From Amnibacterium sp. CER49 (GTDB lineage: Bacteria; Actinomycetota; Actinomycetes; Actinomycetales; Microbacteriaceae): DNA of 64,000 nucleotides. The stretch is taken from NCBI RefSeq assembly GCF_029846255.1, contig NZ_JARVWQ010000002.1, positions 1,116,001 through 1,180,000 of the forward strand, in the 5' to 3' direction. The position numbers and the translations under genes are program-made. The notes beneath the pieces are model-generated. The model was not told where the DNA came from, ran no database searches, and saw only the letters and a list, made by a program, of their open reading frames with translations. Below, piece by piece: positions 1 through 7,868 of this stretch; the first letter of the stretch is position 1; every line of letters begins with the position of its first letter.

Positions 1-42
1 CACCCGACGGGAGGTGCCGAACGGGCCCTGGGTGCTGGTCAT
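1..42 (-). CDS. 5' end of a gene leaving the window (unidentified)
   Basis: Only the first 14 codons are present, reading MTSTQGPFGTSRRV from an ATG at 40-42. A GATGAT hexamer 6 nt before the ATG fits the leaderless promoter pattern seen throughout this window, which supports the start. The short N-terminus with a PFG segment resembles general-stress-protein-like genes that I recall upstream of MgtE-like genes in related actinobacteria, but 14 residues cannot establish this. The gene is divergent from the MgtE-like gene. Confidence 0.4.
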   Translation of the reverse strand, partial: MTSTQGPFGTSRRV

Positions 43-48
43 GGGGGC

Positions 49-54
49 ATCATC
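49..54 (-). promoter_or_regulatory. -10 hexamer GATGAT, leaderless promoter
   Basis: GATGAT lies 6 nt before the ATG of the leftmost minus-strand gene. It faces the TACCCT of the plus-strand MgtE-like gene 40 bp away. No convincing -35 is visible. Confidence 0.4.
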
Positions 55-94
55 CCACCGGCGCCGCCAGGCGGGGCGGGGCGGGCCCTATGAC

Positions 95-100
95 TACCCT
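95..100 (+). promoter_or_regulatory. -10 hexamer TACCCT, leaderless promoter
   Basis: TACCCT ends 6 nt before the GTG at 107. Transcription would start at or next to the first base of the start codon. There is no Shine-Dalgarno sequence in the short space. Confidence 0.5.
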
Positions 101-106
101 TGACCC

Positions 107-1432
107 GTGAGTACGCGCATCTTCGTCGCCCGCCTCGCGGGCTGCGCGGTCTTCGACCGCCAGGGCGACCGCCTCGGGCGGGTGCGCGACGTGGTCGTCG
201 TCTACCGTCGCTCGGATCCGCCGCGGGTCGTCGGCATGGTCGTCGAGATCCCGGGCCGGCGGCGCGTGTTCCTCTCGATCGGCCGCATCGTCTCGATCGG
301 CTCCGGCCAGGTGATCACGACGGGCCTCATCAGCGTGCGTCGCTTCGAGCAGCGCGCGAGCGAGACGCGGGTGCTCGCCGAGATGCTCGGTCGCCGCGTG
401 CTGCTCGAGGGCGCGGGCGGCGAGGCGACGATCGAGGACGTCGCGATCGAGGAGGTCGGCCCAGGCGAGTGGGAGGTCGCGCAGGTCTTCGTGCGGCGCC
501 CGAAGACCAGCCCGTCGCCGTTCGCGAAGGGCGCGACGATGTTCGTGAGGTGGAGCGAGGTCCGCGAGCGCCACGGCGGCGCGGAGGGGCAGTCCGCCGC
601 GCAGCTGATCCAGAGCTACGCCGACCTGCAGGCCGCCGACCTCGCCTCGACGCTGCTCGATCTGCCGGAGCAGCGCCGGCTCGAGGTCGTGAAGGAGCTG
701 CCCGACGAGCGTCTCGCCGACGTGCTCGAGGAGATGCCCGAGGCGGAGGGCGCCCGTGTCCTCGCCGCCCTCGGCGACGACCGCGCCGCGGACGTGCTCG
801 AGGCGATGCAGCCGGACGACGCCGCCGACCTCATCGCGTCGCTGCCCGACGAGCGGAGCGAGACGCTGCTCGACCTCATGGAGCCGGACGAGGCCGAGGA
901 CGTGCGCACGCTGCTCAGGTACGACCCGGACACGGCGGGCGGTCTCATGACCACCGAGCCGATCGTGCTGTCCTCCGACGCGACCGTCGCGGAGGGGCTC
1001 GCGCTCATCCGCCGCCATGAGCTCGCGCCGGCGCTCGGCGCCGCGATCTGCATCACGCTGCCCCCGTACGAGCCCCCGACGGGCCGCTTCCTCGGCATCG
1101 TGCACTTCCAGCGCATGCTGCGCTACCCGCCCCACGAGCGCATGGGCACGCTGCTCGACACCACGACCGAGCCGGTGCGAGCCGACACCTCGGCAGCCGA
1201 GGTGTCACGCATCCTCGCGTCCTACAACCTCGTGCAGGTGCCGGTCGTCGACGCGAACCACCGGCTCGTCGGCGTCGTCACCGTCGACGACGTGCTCGAC
1301 CGGTTGCTGCCCGACGACTGGCGCAGCAGCGACGCCGACGACGAGCCGCGCACGCCGCCGCGCCGTCCGACGACCGACACCGGCGTCATCCTGACCCGAC
1401 CGCGGAGGGCCGCACGTGGCCGCGCCCGCTGA
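107..1432 (+). CDS. MgtE-like protein with PRC-barrel and CBS domains, lacking the channel domain
   Basis: This 441-residue protein looks fully soluble. An N-terminal PRC-barrel-like region covers about residues 1-80. An MgtE intracellular N domain at about 165-270 consists of acidic helical repeats such as LPDERLADVLEEMPE. A CBS pair follows from about 281 (MTTEPIVL) to 400. The five-helix membrane domain of true MgtE Mg2+ channels is absent, and an arginine-rich tail takes its place. Such stand-alone proteins are often annotated as magnesium transporters, but the sequence only supports a cytosolic sensor or regulator, possibly binding Mg2+ or nucleotides. The GTG start follows a TACCCT hexamer. 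The DUF1003 gene overlaps its 3' end by 17 nt, which suggests an operon. Confidence 0.85.
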   Translation: MSTRIFVARLAGCAVFDRQGDRLGRVRDVVVVYRRSDPPRVVGMVVEIPGRRRVFLSIGRIVSIGSGQVITTGLISVRRFEQRASETRVLAEMLGRRVLLEGAGGEATIEDVAIEEVGPGEWEVAQVFVRRPKTSPSPFAKGATMFVRWSEVRERHGGAEGQSAAQLIQSYADLQAADLASTLLDLPEQRRLEVVKELPDERLADVLEEMPEAEGARVLAALGDDRAADVLEAMQPDDAADLIASLPDERSETLLDLMEPDEAEDVRTLLRYDPDTAGGLMTTEPIVLSSDATVAEGLALIRRHELAPALGAAICITLPPYEPPTGRFLGIVHFQRMLRYPPHERMGTLLDTTTEPVRADTSAAEVSRILASYNLVQVPVVDANHRLVGVVTVDDVLDRLLPDDWRSSDADDEPRTPPRRPTTDTGVILTRPRRAARGRAR

Positions 1433-1967
1433 CCGGCGGCGTCAGCGGCGCGAGATCGATCCCCTCGAGGAGCCGAAGGGCCTCGGCCGCCGCCGCCAGC
1501 AGCGCGGGAGCCGCGACGTCTTCGGCCGGTTCTCCGAGGGCTTCGCTCGAGCCATGGGGACATCCGGGTTCATCATCGGGATGACCGTCTTCGTCGTCGC
1601 CTGGCTCGGCTGGAACGATCTGGCGCCGGTGTCGGTGCAGTTCGATCCCCGCGCGCAGAACTTCACGCTGCTCACGCTGATCCTGTCGCTGCAGGCCTCC
1701 TACGCGGCGCCCCTCATCCTGCTCGCGCAGAACCGGCAGGACGACCGCGACCGCGTGCAGGTCGAGCAGGACCGGCAGCAGGCGCAGCGGGGGCTCGACG
1801 ACACCGAGTACCTCGCCCGCGAGATCGTCGCGCTGCGGCTGCTCGTGCGCGACATGGCCTCGAAGGACTTCGTGCGCAGCGAGCTGCGGTCGCTGCTCGA
1901 GGAGCTCGACAGGCGCGACGCCGACCGCACGACCGCCCGCGAGCCCGACGCGCTCGAGCGCCCGTGA
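1416..1967 (+). CDS. DUF1003 membrane protein
   Basis: This 183-residue protein fits the DUF1003 family. It has a basic N-terminus, two predicted membrane helices at about 48-68 and 83-104 separated by a short loop with the family's WNDL-type segment, and a charged C-terminal helix rich in Q, R and D that is probably a coiled coil. Both ends should be cytoplasmic. The family has no established biochemical role. Its constant position beside MgtE-like genes in actinobacteria suggests a link to divalent cations, which is inference. It starts inside the preceding gene and its TGA overlaps the GTG of mrp, so the three genes are probably translationally coupled. Confidence 0.85.
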   Translation: MAAPADRRRQRREIDPLEEPKGLGRRRQQRGSRDVFGRFSEGFARAMGTSGFIIGMTVFVVAWLGWNDLAPVSVQFDPRAQNFTLLTLILSLQASYAAPLILLAQNRQDDRDRVQVEQDRQQAQRGLDDTEYLAREIVALRLLVRDMASKDFVRSELRSLLEELDRRDADRTTAREPDALERP

Positions 1968-3094
1968 CCGACGCGCTCGCCGCGCGGGTGCGGGAGGCCG
2001 TCGGGCGTGTGCAGGATCCCGAGATCCGGCGGCCGATCGCCGAGCTCGACATGGTCGACGGGGTCGTGGTCGAGGGCCGCACGGCGCGGATCGCCGTGAG
2101 CCTCACCGTGGTGGGCTGCCCCGCCGCCGATCGCATCGAGCGCGAGGTGCGGGCGGCCGCGCTCGCGGTGCCGGGCGTCGACGAGGTGGCGCTGCGGCTC
2201 GGCGTCATGGACCCGGGGCGCCGTGCCGCGCTCACCGAGCGGCTGCGTGGCGCGCGTCGCAACCCGTTCGGCGAGGGCACGCTGACCCGGGTGATCGCGG
2301 TCACGAGCGGCAAAGGCGGTGTCGGCAAGTCGACGGTCACCGCGAACCTCGCCGTCGCGCTCGCCGCGCGCGGGCTCTCGGTCGGCGTGCTCGACGCCGA
2401 CGTGCACGGCTTCTCGATCCCCGGTCTGCTCGGCATCCCCGAGGGCACGGCACCGACCGACCTCGACGGGCTGATCCTCCCGCCCGTCGCGCACGGCGTG
2501 AAGGCCATCTCGATCGGCATGTTCCTGAAGCCCTCCCAGCGCGACGAGGCCGTCGCCTGGCGTGGGCCGATGCTGCACCGCACCCTGAACCAGTTCCTCA
2601 CCGACGTGCATTTCGGCGACCTCGATGTGCTGCTCGTCGATGCGCCGCCCGGCACCGGCGACGTCGCCATCTCGCTCGGGCAGCTGCTGCCCGACGCCGA
2701 GGTGCTCGTCGTGACGACGCCGCAGCCCGCCGCCGCCGACGTCGCGGTCCGCTCCGGCCTCGTCGCCCGGAAGCTCGGCCAGCGGATCGCCGGCGTGATC
2801 GAGACGATGAGCCCGGCTCCCCTCGCGGACGGCTCGCTGCTCGACCTCTTCGGTTCGGGCGGCGGCGCGGCGGTCGCGGCGCGGCTCACGACGCCGGAGG
2901 AGCCGGTGCCGCTGCTCGCGTCGGTGCCGCTCAGCGCCGTGCTGCGCCGCGGCGGCGACGCGGGCCTGCCCGTCGTGCTCGCCGAGCCCGGGGATCCCGC
3001 GGCTGCGGCGCTGCTCGCGCTCGCCGAGCGGATCGCCGCCGTGCCGCGCGGGCTCGCCGGCCGGAGACTGCCCGTCGCGCCGCGCGCGTCCTAG
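1964..3094 (+). CDS. mrp: Mrp/NBP35-family P-loop ATPase (Fe-S cluster carrier)
   Basis: A 376-residue cytosolic protein. An N-terminal MIP18/DUF59-type domain covers about residues 1-95. It is followed by a deviant Walker A, GKGGVGKST at 116-124, and an ATPase core with DADVHG and LLVDAPPGTGD segments typical of Mrp/ApbC. Family members carry and transfer [4Fe-4S] clusters to apoproteins and use ATP. The GTG start overlaps the preceding stop by 4 nt (GTGA). It is last in the mgtE-like/DUF1003/mrp run and converges on tatB with a 13-nt gap. The paired CxxC cysteines of some family members are not obvious here. Confidence 0.92.
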   Translation: MTDALAARVREAVGRVQDPEIRRPIAELDMVDGVVVEGRTARIAVSLTVVGCPAADRIEREVRAAALAVPGVDEVALRLGVMDPGRRAALTERLRGARRNPFGEGTLTRVIAVTSGKGGVGKSTVTANLAVALAARGLSVGVLDADVHGFSIPGLLGIPEGTAPTDLDGLILPPVAHGVKAISIGMFLKPSQRDEAVAWRGPMLHRTLNQFLTDVHFGDLDVLLVDAPPGTGDVAISLGQLLPDAEVLVVTTPQPAAADVAVRSGLVARKLGQRIAGVIETMSPAPLADGSLLDLFGSGGGAAVAARLTTPEEPVPLLASVPLSAVLRRGGDAGLPVVLAEPGDPAAAALLALAERIAAVPRGLAGRRLPVAPRAS

Positions 3095-3107
3095 GCGCCG
3101 GCTCGCC

Positions 3108-3476
3108 TCAGGTCGCCTCGGGGTCGAACGTCGCCGACGCGAGGCCGGCCTCGACCCGGCGCACCGGCACCGGCTCGGGCTCCGGCTCGAAGTCGTCGAC
3201 CGGATCGTCGGCCGGTTCCTCGTCGACCGGCTCGAGCAGCGCGTCCCGGATGATGCGCCGCGGGTCGTACTGCCGCGGGTCGAGCTTGCGCCACTCCTCC
3301 TCGTCGAAGTCGGGCCCGAGCTCCTCGCGCATCTTCGCCCTGGTGTCGTCGAGCATGCGCCGGGCGGCGCGGACGAAGGAGGCGAGCTTCGCGGCGTAAC
3401 CGGGCAGGCGCTCGGGACCGATGAGGAAGAGCGCGACCACCCCGATCACGAGCAGCTTCTCGAAACCCAGTCCCAT
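3108..3476 (-). CDS. tatB: Sec-independent translocase TatB
   Basis: A 122-residue protein with the TatA/B architecture: a short N-terminus, one membrane helix at about residues 4-21, the hinge-like GPERLPGYAAK, an amphipathic helix (LASFVRAARRMLDDTRAKMRE) and an acidic proline-rich tail. The PERLP motif and the tail length point to TatB rather than TatA. It should work with TatC and TatA to export folded proteins such as the Tat-signal peroxidase EfeB encoded at 12113. Genes for TatA and TatC are not in the window. The start at 3476 was chosen because the protein begins with MGLGFEK and because a TACGCT hexamer lies 6 nt upstream. Longer upstream readings are overlaps with the divergent methyltransferase. 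Confidence 0.9.
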   Translation of the reverse strand: MGLGFEKLLVIGVVALFLIGPERLPGYAAKLASFVRAARRMLDDTRAKMREELGPDFDEEEWRKLDPRQYDPRRIIRDALLEPVDEEPADDPVDDFEPEPEPVPVRRVEAGLASATFDPEAT

Positions 3477-3482
3477 GGGACG

Positions 3483-3488
3483 AGCGTA
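3483..3488 (-). promoter_or_regulatory. -10 hexamer TACGCT, leaderless tatB promoter
   Basis: TACGCT (minus strand) lies exactly 6 nt before the tatB ATG. No ribosome binding site fits in the gap. Confidence 0.5.
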
Positions 3489-3550
3489 GATCGCTTCCCG
3501 CGCGAACCCGCCGCTTCCCGCACATCCGGAAGCGGCCCGTGCGCCGGGCC

Positions 3551-3556
3551 TATGGT
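3551..3556 (+). promoter_or_regulatory. -10 hexamer TATGGT before the O-methyltransferase gene
   Basis: TATGGT ends 8 nt before the ATG at 3565. The -10 elements of this gene and of tatB are divergent, about 62 bp apart. Confidence 0.45.
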
Positions 3557-3564
3557 GGATCCCG

Positions 3565-4188
3565 ATGGCCGACACCCCCGTCCCGGCGTTCGCCGACGCC
3601 TTCGCCGTCGAGGACGACGTCCTCCGCGACGCGCGGGAGTCGTCCGCGCAGTTCGGCGTCGAGCCCGTCTCACCGGCCGGGGGCGCGGCCCTCGCGGTCG
3701 CCGCCGCGGTACGCCCGGCGACCTCGATCGTCGAGATCGGCACGGGCGTCGGCGTCTCGGGACTCTGGCTGCTGCGCGGGGCGCGCGAGGCGCAGCTGAC
3801 GACGATCGACCAGGACCTCGACCAGCACCAGGTCGCGCGTGGCCTGTTCGCCGCAGCCGGGCACCCGTCGAAGCAGGTGCGGTTCATCACGGGCACGGCC
3901 GAGGACGTGCTGCCCCGGATGAACGACGACGCGTACGACCTCGTGCTCGTCGATGCCGGCTGGGAGGGCGTCGCCGAGCACACCGCTGCGGCGCTCCGCA
4001 TCGCGAAGCCCGGCGGCACCGTGCTCATCGCTCGCGTGCTGCAGGGCGGCAAGGTCCCGAACGCGACGAAGCGCGACCGCGCCACGGTCGCCTACCGCGA
4101 CCTCCTGAAGAGCATCCGGGAGCGCGAGGACGTGCTCGCCTCGCTCAACCCCGTCGGGGACGGCCTGCTGCAGCTCGTGCGCCGGTGA
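3565..4188 (+). CDS. O-methyltransferase, class I SAM-dependent
   Basis: A 207-residue cytosolic protein of the methyltransferase_3 (catechol O-methyltransferase-like) family. Motif I, VEIGTGVGVSG, is at about residues 56-66. An acidic residue ends strand 2 (TIDQD), an AEDVLPRM segment follows, and YDLVLVDAGWEG is the metal and substrate region. The C-terminus ends in LLQLVRR, as in actinobacterial Rv0187/Rv1220c-type proteins. It should transfer a methyl group from S-adenosylmethionine to a hydroxyl group of an unknown substrate in a divalent-metal-dependent way. It lies alone between tatB and DUF3117. An in-frame GTG or ATG farther upstream would fall inside the promoter region, so the ATG at 3565 is preferred. 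Confidence 0.88.
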   Translation: MADTPVPAFADAFAVEDDVLRDARESSAQFGVEPVSPAGGAALAVAAAVRPATSIVEIGTGVGVSGLWLLRGAREAQLTTIDQDLDQHQVARGLFAAAGHPSKQVRFITGTAEDVLPRMNDDAYDLVLVDAGWEGVAEHTAAALRIAKPGGTVLIARVLQGGKVPNATKRDRATVAYRDLLKSIREREDVLASLNPVGDGLLQLVRR

Positions 4189-4223
4189 CCCGGCGGCGCG
4201 AGCCGCAGCGAAGCAGGTTCAGG

Positions 4224-4391
4224 TCAGCCGATGGCGTTCGCCAGCGCGTCGCGGAGCTCGCGCGCCTCGGCGTCGTTCACCGAGACGACCAGGCGGCCGC
4301 CGCCCTCGAGCGGCACTCGAACGATGATGAGGCGGCCCTCCTTGACGGCCTCCATCGGTCCGTCACCCGTGCGCGGTTTCATCGCCGCCAT
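4224..4391 (-). CDS. DUF3117 small conserved actinobacterial protein
   Basis: A 55-residue protein, MAAMKPRTGDGPMEAVKEGR and onward, matching the very highly conserved DUF3117 family. It is basic at the N-terminus, has a beta-rich middle (LIIVRVPLEGGGRLVVSV) and ends in a helix. Its function is unknown. The start was chosen at the family N-terminus. It is supported by an AGGAAGAGG purine stretch 8-9 nt upstream and by a well-formed promoter about 35-63 nt upstream, the best -35/-10 pair in the window. That suggests strong constitutive expression. It converges on the methyltransferase gene. Confidence 0.88.
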   Translation of the reverse strand: MAAMKPRTGDGPMEAVKEGRLIIVRVPLEGGGRLVVSVNDAEARELRDALANAIG

Positions 4392-4425
4392 GCGAGCACC
4401 TCTTCCTGTCGAACGCTCTCGCTCC

Positions 4426-4454
4426 ATTATCGGTGGAAGCGGCGCGACACTCAA
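4426..4454 (-). promoter_or_regulatory. Sigma-A-type promoter of the DUF3117 gene
   Basis: On the minus strand, a -35 TTGAGT (4449-4454) and a -10 GATAAT (4426-4431) are separated by exactly 17 nt. They precede a leader of about 30 nt with a purine-rich ribosome binding site. Confidence 0.7.
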
Positions 4455-4478
4455 ATGCGCCGATGGCCTTGTGCCTGA

Positions 4479-5705
4479 TCAGGGCACACTCCAGTACTCC
4501 TGGAACGGGCCGTCGACGCACCAGAGCCACAGCGCCTGCAGCGCGATCGACCCCGCCAGCACCGCGATGCGCACCGGGAGGCGGCGGGGCACCACCGCGC
4601 CCGCGAGCGGCGCGAGCGGCATGAGCAGCCGGAACAGGCTCGACTGCGGGAAGAACACGGCGAGCAGGTAGAGCACGTACGACGCCGCCCAGAGGCGCAC
4701 GAGGGTGCCGAGGCGGCGCACCGCGGGAGCGAGCAGCAGCAGGACGACGCCGACGAGCAGCGCCCCGAGCACGAGGGGACCCGCGAACGGGCCGAAGCGG
4801 CCGAACCAGAAGCCGGCTGCGAAGAGCCACGGCGTGAAGTACGCGAACGGCGTGTCCGGCATCCAGAGCGCCCGCCACGCCTGCTCCGTCTGGAAGTAGG
4901 CGTCGGGGACGCCCGTCGCGAGCGCCGCGATGGCCGCCCAGGCGAAGCCCGCCGCGGCGGCGACGGCGACGAGGGCGCTCCCGGAGAGCAGCTCGCGGCG
5001 GGGCAGCGGCTCCCCGCCGCGCCGGGCGGTGACGAGCCGCACGACGAGGTGCAGACCGACCGTGAGCGCGACGGGCAGCGCCATCGGCCGGGTGAAGGCG
5101 AGCGCGACGACCACCGGGATCGCCGCGAGATACCGTCGCCGGTCGACGAGGCAGAGCACCGCGAGCAGCAGGAACAGGCCCATCGACTCGGCGTACGCGG
5201 TCTGCAGCACGAACGACAGCGGGGCGACGGAGAAGACCGCGACCGCGAACACCACGTCGCGGTCGGGCAGGCGCCGGCGGAGCAGCGCGGCGAGCAGCAG
5301 GGCGCTGCCGAAGCCGAACGCCGTCGAGACGATCAGGGCGACCGGCGGCCAGGCGGGCCCCACGCCGAACGAGAGCAGCCGCACCAGGTACGGGTAGAGC
5401 GGCAGGAACGCCCACTGGTTCGTGTCGACCGCGCCGGAGGCGCCCGTGGGCAGCGTCCTCGGGTAGCCGGACTCCGAGACGAGCCAGTACCACTGACCGT
5501 CCCAAGCGGTGCCCAGCGCGACGAGATCCGGATGCGCGCCCGCCCGCGATGCGCTCGTGGCCTGCGTGCCGACCCAGAGGAACAGCAGCGTCGTGACGAC
5601 GCGGGACGCGGCGAACACGGCGAGCACCGACGCCCACCACGGCAGCGCCGCGAGCCGCGTCCCGCGGTCGGTGGCGGCCCGAGCGGGCGCGACGGTGCCG
5701 GTCAC
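4479..5705 (-). CDS. Integral membrane glycosyltransferase-like protein (PIG-V/GT-C type)
   Basis: A protein of about 408 residues with roughly ten hydrophobic segments. A long extracytoplasmic loop after the first helix contains WDGQWYWLVSESGYP. This segment resembles the acceptor/donor loop of GPI mannosyltransferase II (PIG-V)-like bacterial GT-C enzymes, which use polyprenyl-phosphate sugars. The rest contains NQWAFLPLYPYLVR and repeated membrane helices up to CVDGPFQEYW at the C-terminus. The likely role is transfer of mannose or a similar sugar to a cell-envelope acceptor, which is inference from fold and motifs. The GTG start at 5705 overlaps the dapE stop by 4 nt, so it is translationally coupled to dapE although no metabolic link is evident. 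Confidence 0.75.
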   Translation of the reverse strand: MTGTVAPARAATDRGTRLAALPWWASVLAVFAASRVVTTLLFLWVGTQATSASRAGAHPDLVALGTAWDGQWYWLVSESGYPRTLPTGASGAVDTNQWAFLPLYPYLVRLLSFGVGPAWPPVALIVSTAFGFGSALLLAALLRRRLPDRDVVFAVAVFSVAPLSFVLQTAYAESMGLFLLLAVLCLVDRRRYLAAIPVVVALAFTRPMALPVALTVGLHLVVRLVTARRGGEPLPRRELLSGSALVAVAAAAGFAWAAIAALATGVPDAYFQTEQAWRALWMPDTPFAYFTPWLFAAGFWFGRFGPFAGPLVLGALLVGVVLLLLAPAVRRLGTLVRLWAASYVLYLLAVFFPQSSLFRLLMPLAPLAGAVVPRRLPVRIAVLAGSIALQALWLWCVDGPFQEYWSVP

Positions 5706-6778
5706 GTCCCGGTCAGCCACGCCCGCAGGCCCGCCTCGACGGCGAGGATCTGCGCGACGGGCACCCGCTCGTCGTCGGCGTGCGCGAGCAGCGGGTCGCC
5801 GGGGCCGTAGTTCACGGCCGGCACGCCGAGGCCCGAGAAGCGGGCCACGTCGGTCCAGCCGTACTTCGGCCGCGGCTCGGCGCCGACCGCCTCCACGAAG
5901 GCACGGGCGACTGCGGCGTCGAGGCCGGGACGCGCCCCGGCGGCGAGGTCGACGATGCGCACGTCGAAGCCGTCGAACACCTCGCGGACGTGCGCGACGG
6001 CCTCGTCGGCCGATCGGCTCGGTGCGAAGCGGTAGTTCACGTGCACCATGCACTCGTCGGGGATCACGTTGCCCGCGACGCCGCCCCGGATGCCGACCGC
6101 GTTCAACCCCTCGCGGTAGACGAGGCCGTCGACCTCGACGCTCGCCGCCTCGTAGGCGGCGAGCCGGTCGAGGATCGGCGCGGCGAGGTGGATCGCGTTC
6201 ACGCCCACCCAGCCGCGCGCGGAGTGCGAGCGGCGGCCGAAGGTGCGCACCTCGGCGCGGAGGTTGCCGTTGCAGCCGCCCTCGATCCCGGCGACGGTCG
6301 GCTCGCCGAGGATCGCGAAGTCGCCGCGGAGCTCCTCGGGATGCTCGCGGAGCAGCCGGTTCAGGCCGTTCAGGTCCTCGCCGACCTCCTCGTGGTCGTA
6401 CCAGATCCAGGTCACGTCGTTCCGCGGCTCGGCGACCTCGGCGGCGAGCTTCAGCTGCACGGCGACCCCGGCCTTCATGTCGACGGTGCCCCGTCCCCAG
6501 AGCACGCGCTCGCCGTCCTCCTCGAGGAACCTGGTCGGCAGGTTGTCGTTCACCGGCACGGTGTCGATGTGCCCGGCGATCACGACCCGTGCCGGCCGCC
6601 CGAGCCCGGTCCGGGCGACGACCGTGTCTCCGTACCGCCGGACGTCGAGGTGCGGCAGCGGCGCGACCGCCTGCTCGATCGCGTCGGCGAGCGGTCCCTC
6701 CGCGCCGGAGACGGAGAACACGTCGCAGAGCTGCCGCGTGATCCCGACGACGTCCTGGGTGAGGTCGAGACCGGCCAT
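5702..6778 (-). CDS. dapE: Succinyl-diaminopimelate desuccinylase
   Basis: A 358-residue M20-family amidohydrolase. It hydrolyses N-succinyl-LL-2,6-diaminopimelate to succinate and LL-diaminopimelate in the lysine/peptidoglycan pathway. The two-metal site is visible: H70 and D72 in AGHIDTVP, D100 in GRGTVDMKAG, and catalytic E130 followed by metal ligand E131 in YDHEEVGED. The dimerisation/lid domain follows, with EGGCNGNL and RSHSARGW. Actinobacterial DapE belongs to this short form. It is divergent from dapD, which makes the succinylated substrate two steps earlier. A TACACT hexamer 6 nt before the ATG predicts a leaderless mRNA. It is followed by the overlapping glycosyltransferase gene. 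Confidence 0.93.
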   Translation of the reverse strand: MAGLDLTQDVVGITRQLCDVFSVSGAEGPLADAIEQAVAPLPHLDVRRYGDTVVARTGLGRPARVVIAGHIDTVPVNDNLPTRFLEEDGERVLWGRGTVDMKAGVAVQLKLAAEVAEPRNDVTWIWYDHEEVGEDLNGLNRLLREHPEELRGDFAILGEPTVAGIEGGCNGNLRAEVRTFGRRSHSARGWVGVNAIHLAAPILDRLAAYEAASVEVDGLVYREGLNAVGIRGGVAGNVIPDECMVHVNYRFAPSRSADEAVAHVREVFDGFDVRIVDLAAGARPGLDAAVARAFVEAVGAEPRPKYGWTDVARFSGLGVPAVNYGPGDPLLAHADDERVPVAQILAVEAGLRAWLTGT

Positions 6779-6784
6779 CGCCGA

Positions 6785-6790
6785 AGTGTA
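6785..6790 (-). promoter_or_regulatory. -10 hexamer TACACT, leaderless dapE promoter
   Basis: TACACT (minus strand) is 6 nt before the dapE ATG and 34 bp from the divergent dapD -10, so the two -35 regions must abut or overlap. Confidence 0.5.
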
Positions 6791-6824
6791 GCGAGCGGCC
6801 CCGGAGCGCTCCCGGCGCCGCCGA

Positions 6825-6830
6825 TAGCCT
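6825..6830 (+). promoter_or_regulatory. -10 hexamer TAGCCT, leaderless dapD promoter
   Basis: TAGCCT ends 6 nt before the dapD ATG. There is no ribosome binding site in between. Confidence 0.5.
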
Positions 6831-6836
6831 GGCGGG

Positions 6837-7769
6837 ATGACGGACGCCGCGCGGCAGGCCTGGGGCTTCGGCCTCGCGACGACGACGCTCGCGGGCGGCG
6901 TGCTCGACACGTGGTTCCCCTCCCCCGCGCTCGGCGAGGCGCCGCCGGAGGCGGCGGCGCCGGTCGACCTGCAGCGCCTGTCGGGAACCGACGAGGGGCT
7001 CGGCGTGCAGCGGACGGTGGTGCGGGTCGCGATCGACCTCGACGTGCCGCCGGCTTCCACGGCCGACGCCTACCTGCGGCTGCACCTGCTGTCGCACCTG
7101 CTCGCCGAACCGAACACGATCTCGCTCGACGGGATCTTCGGCGTGCTGCCCGTTGTGCTGTGGACGAGCCGCGGACCCGCGGCACCCGGGCAGGCCCCGG
7201 CGCTCCGCCGCGAGCTCCTCGGGCGCGACGGCGTCGAGATCCTGGGACTCGACAAGTTCCCGCGGCTGCTCGACTACGTGGTGCCGAAGGGGGTCCGCAT
7301 CGCCGACGCCTCCCGCGTGCGCCTCGGCGCGCACCTCGCGCCCGGCACGACGGTCATGCACGAGGGCTTCGTCAACTACAACGCGGGCACCCTCGGCGCC
7401 TCGATGGTCGAGGGCCGGATCTCGCAGGGCGTCGTCGTCGGCGACGGCTCCGACATCGGTGGCGGCGCGTCCATCATGGGCACGCTCTCGGGCGGCGGCA
7501 CCGAGCGCGTCTCGATCGGGCGCCGATGCCTGCTCGGCGCGAACGCCGGCCTCGGCATCGCGATCGGCGACGACTGCGTCATCGAGGCGGGTCTGTACCT
7601 CACCGCCGGCACGAAGGTCGCGCTGCCCGGGGAGGGCGGCCGCATCGTGAAGGCGCGCGAGCTCTCGGGGCTGTCGAACCTGCTGTTCCGCCGCAACTCG
7701 CTCTCGGGCGCGGTCGAGGCGGTGGAGCGCAGCGGCGCGGGCATCCGTCTGAACCCGGCCCTCCACTGA
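6837..7769 (+). CDS. dapD: Tetrahydrodipicolinate N-succinyltransferase
   Basis: A 310-residue cytosolic enzyme that transfers succinyl from succinyl-CoA to tetrahydrodipicolinate in lysine/diaminopimelate synthesis. The N-terminal domain is of the actinobacterial type. The second half is a left-handed beta-helix made of hexapeptide repeats, seen as [41 protein letters not shown] and [20 protein letters not shown]. The C-terminal extension is short. Length and sequence style match the mycobacterial group 2 DapD rather than the enterobacterial form. It is divergent from dapE across 58 bp and converges with gltA across a palindromic repeat. Confidence 0.93.
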   Translation: MTDAARQAWGFGLATTTLAGGVLDTWFPSPALGEAPPEAAAPVDLQRLSGTDEGLGVQRTVVRVAIDLDVPPASTADAYLRLHLLSHLLAEPNTISLDGIFGVLPVVLWTSRGPAAPGQAPALRRELLGRDGVEILGLDKFPRLLDYVVPKGVRIADASRVRLGAHLAPGTTVMHEGFVNYNAGTLGASMVEGRISQGVVVGDGSDIGGGASIMGTLSGGGTERVSIGRRCLLGANAGLGIAIGDDCVIEAGLYLTAGTKVALPGEGGRIVKARELSGLSNLLFRRNSLSGAVEAVERSGAGIRLNPALH

Positions 7770-7788
7770 CCCGGGCCCCTCCCGAGAT

Positions 7789-7851
7789 CCGGGCGACTCC
7801 CGACATCCCGGGCGTCGTCTCGCGCCCGCTTCGTCGCAACGCCCCCGGAAT
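7789..7851 (+). repeat. Palindromic intergenic repeat, copy A
   Basis: A 63-nt sequence between the converging 3' ends of dapD and gltA. A second copy occurs in the opposite orientation at 44818-44879, with about five differences by eye. The core is an inverted repeat CGGGCG/CGCCCG around an 8-nt loop, flanked by weaker outer arms. It may act as a bidirectional terminator or be a mobile REP-like unit. Confidence 0.7.
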
Positions 7852-7868
7852 CGGGCGCGGGAGCCGGG

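Noticed and set aside
4479-7766. Very long open frame upstream of the membrane glycosyltransferase (about 1095 codons)
   Set aside because: Only the 3' 408 codons encode a recognisable protein; the rest runs through dapE and dapD in another frame and is low-complexity Arg/Ala/Gly shadow sequence caused by high GC.
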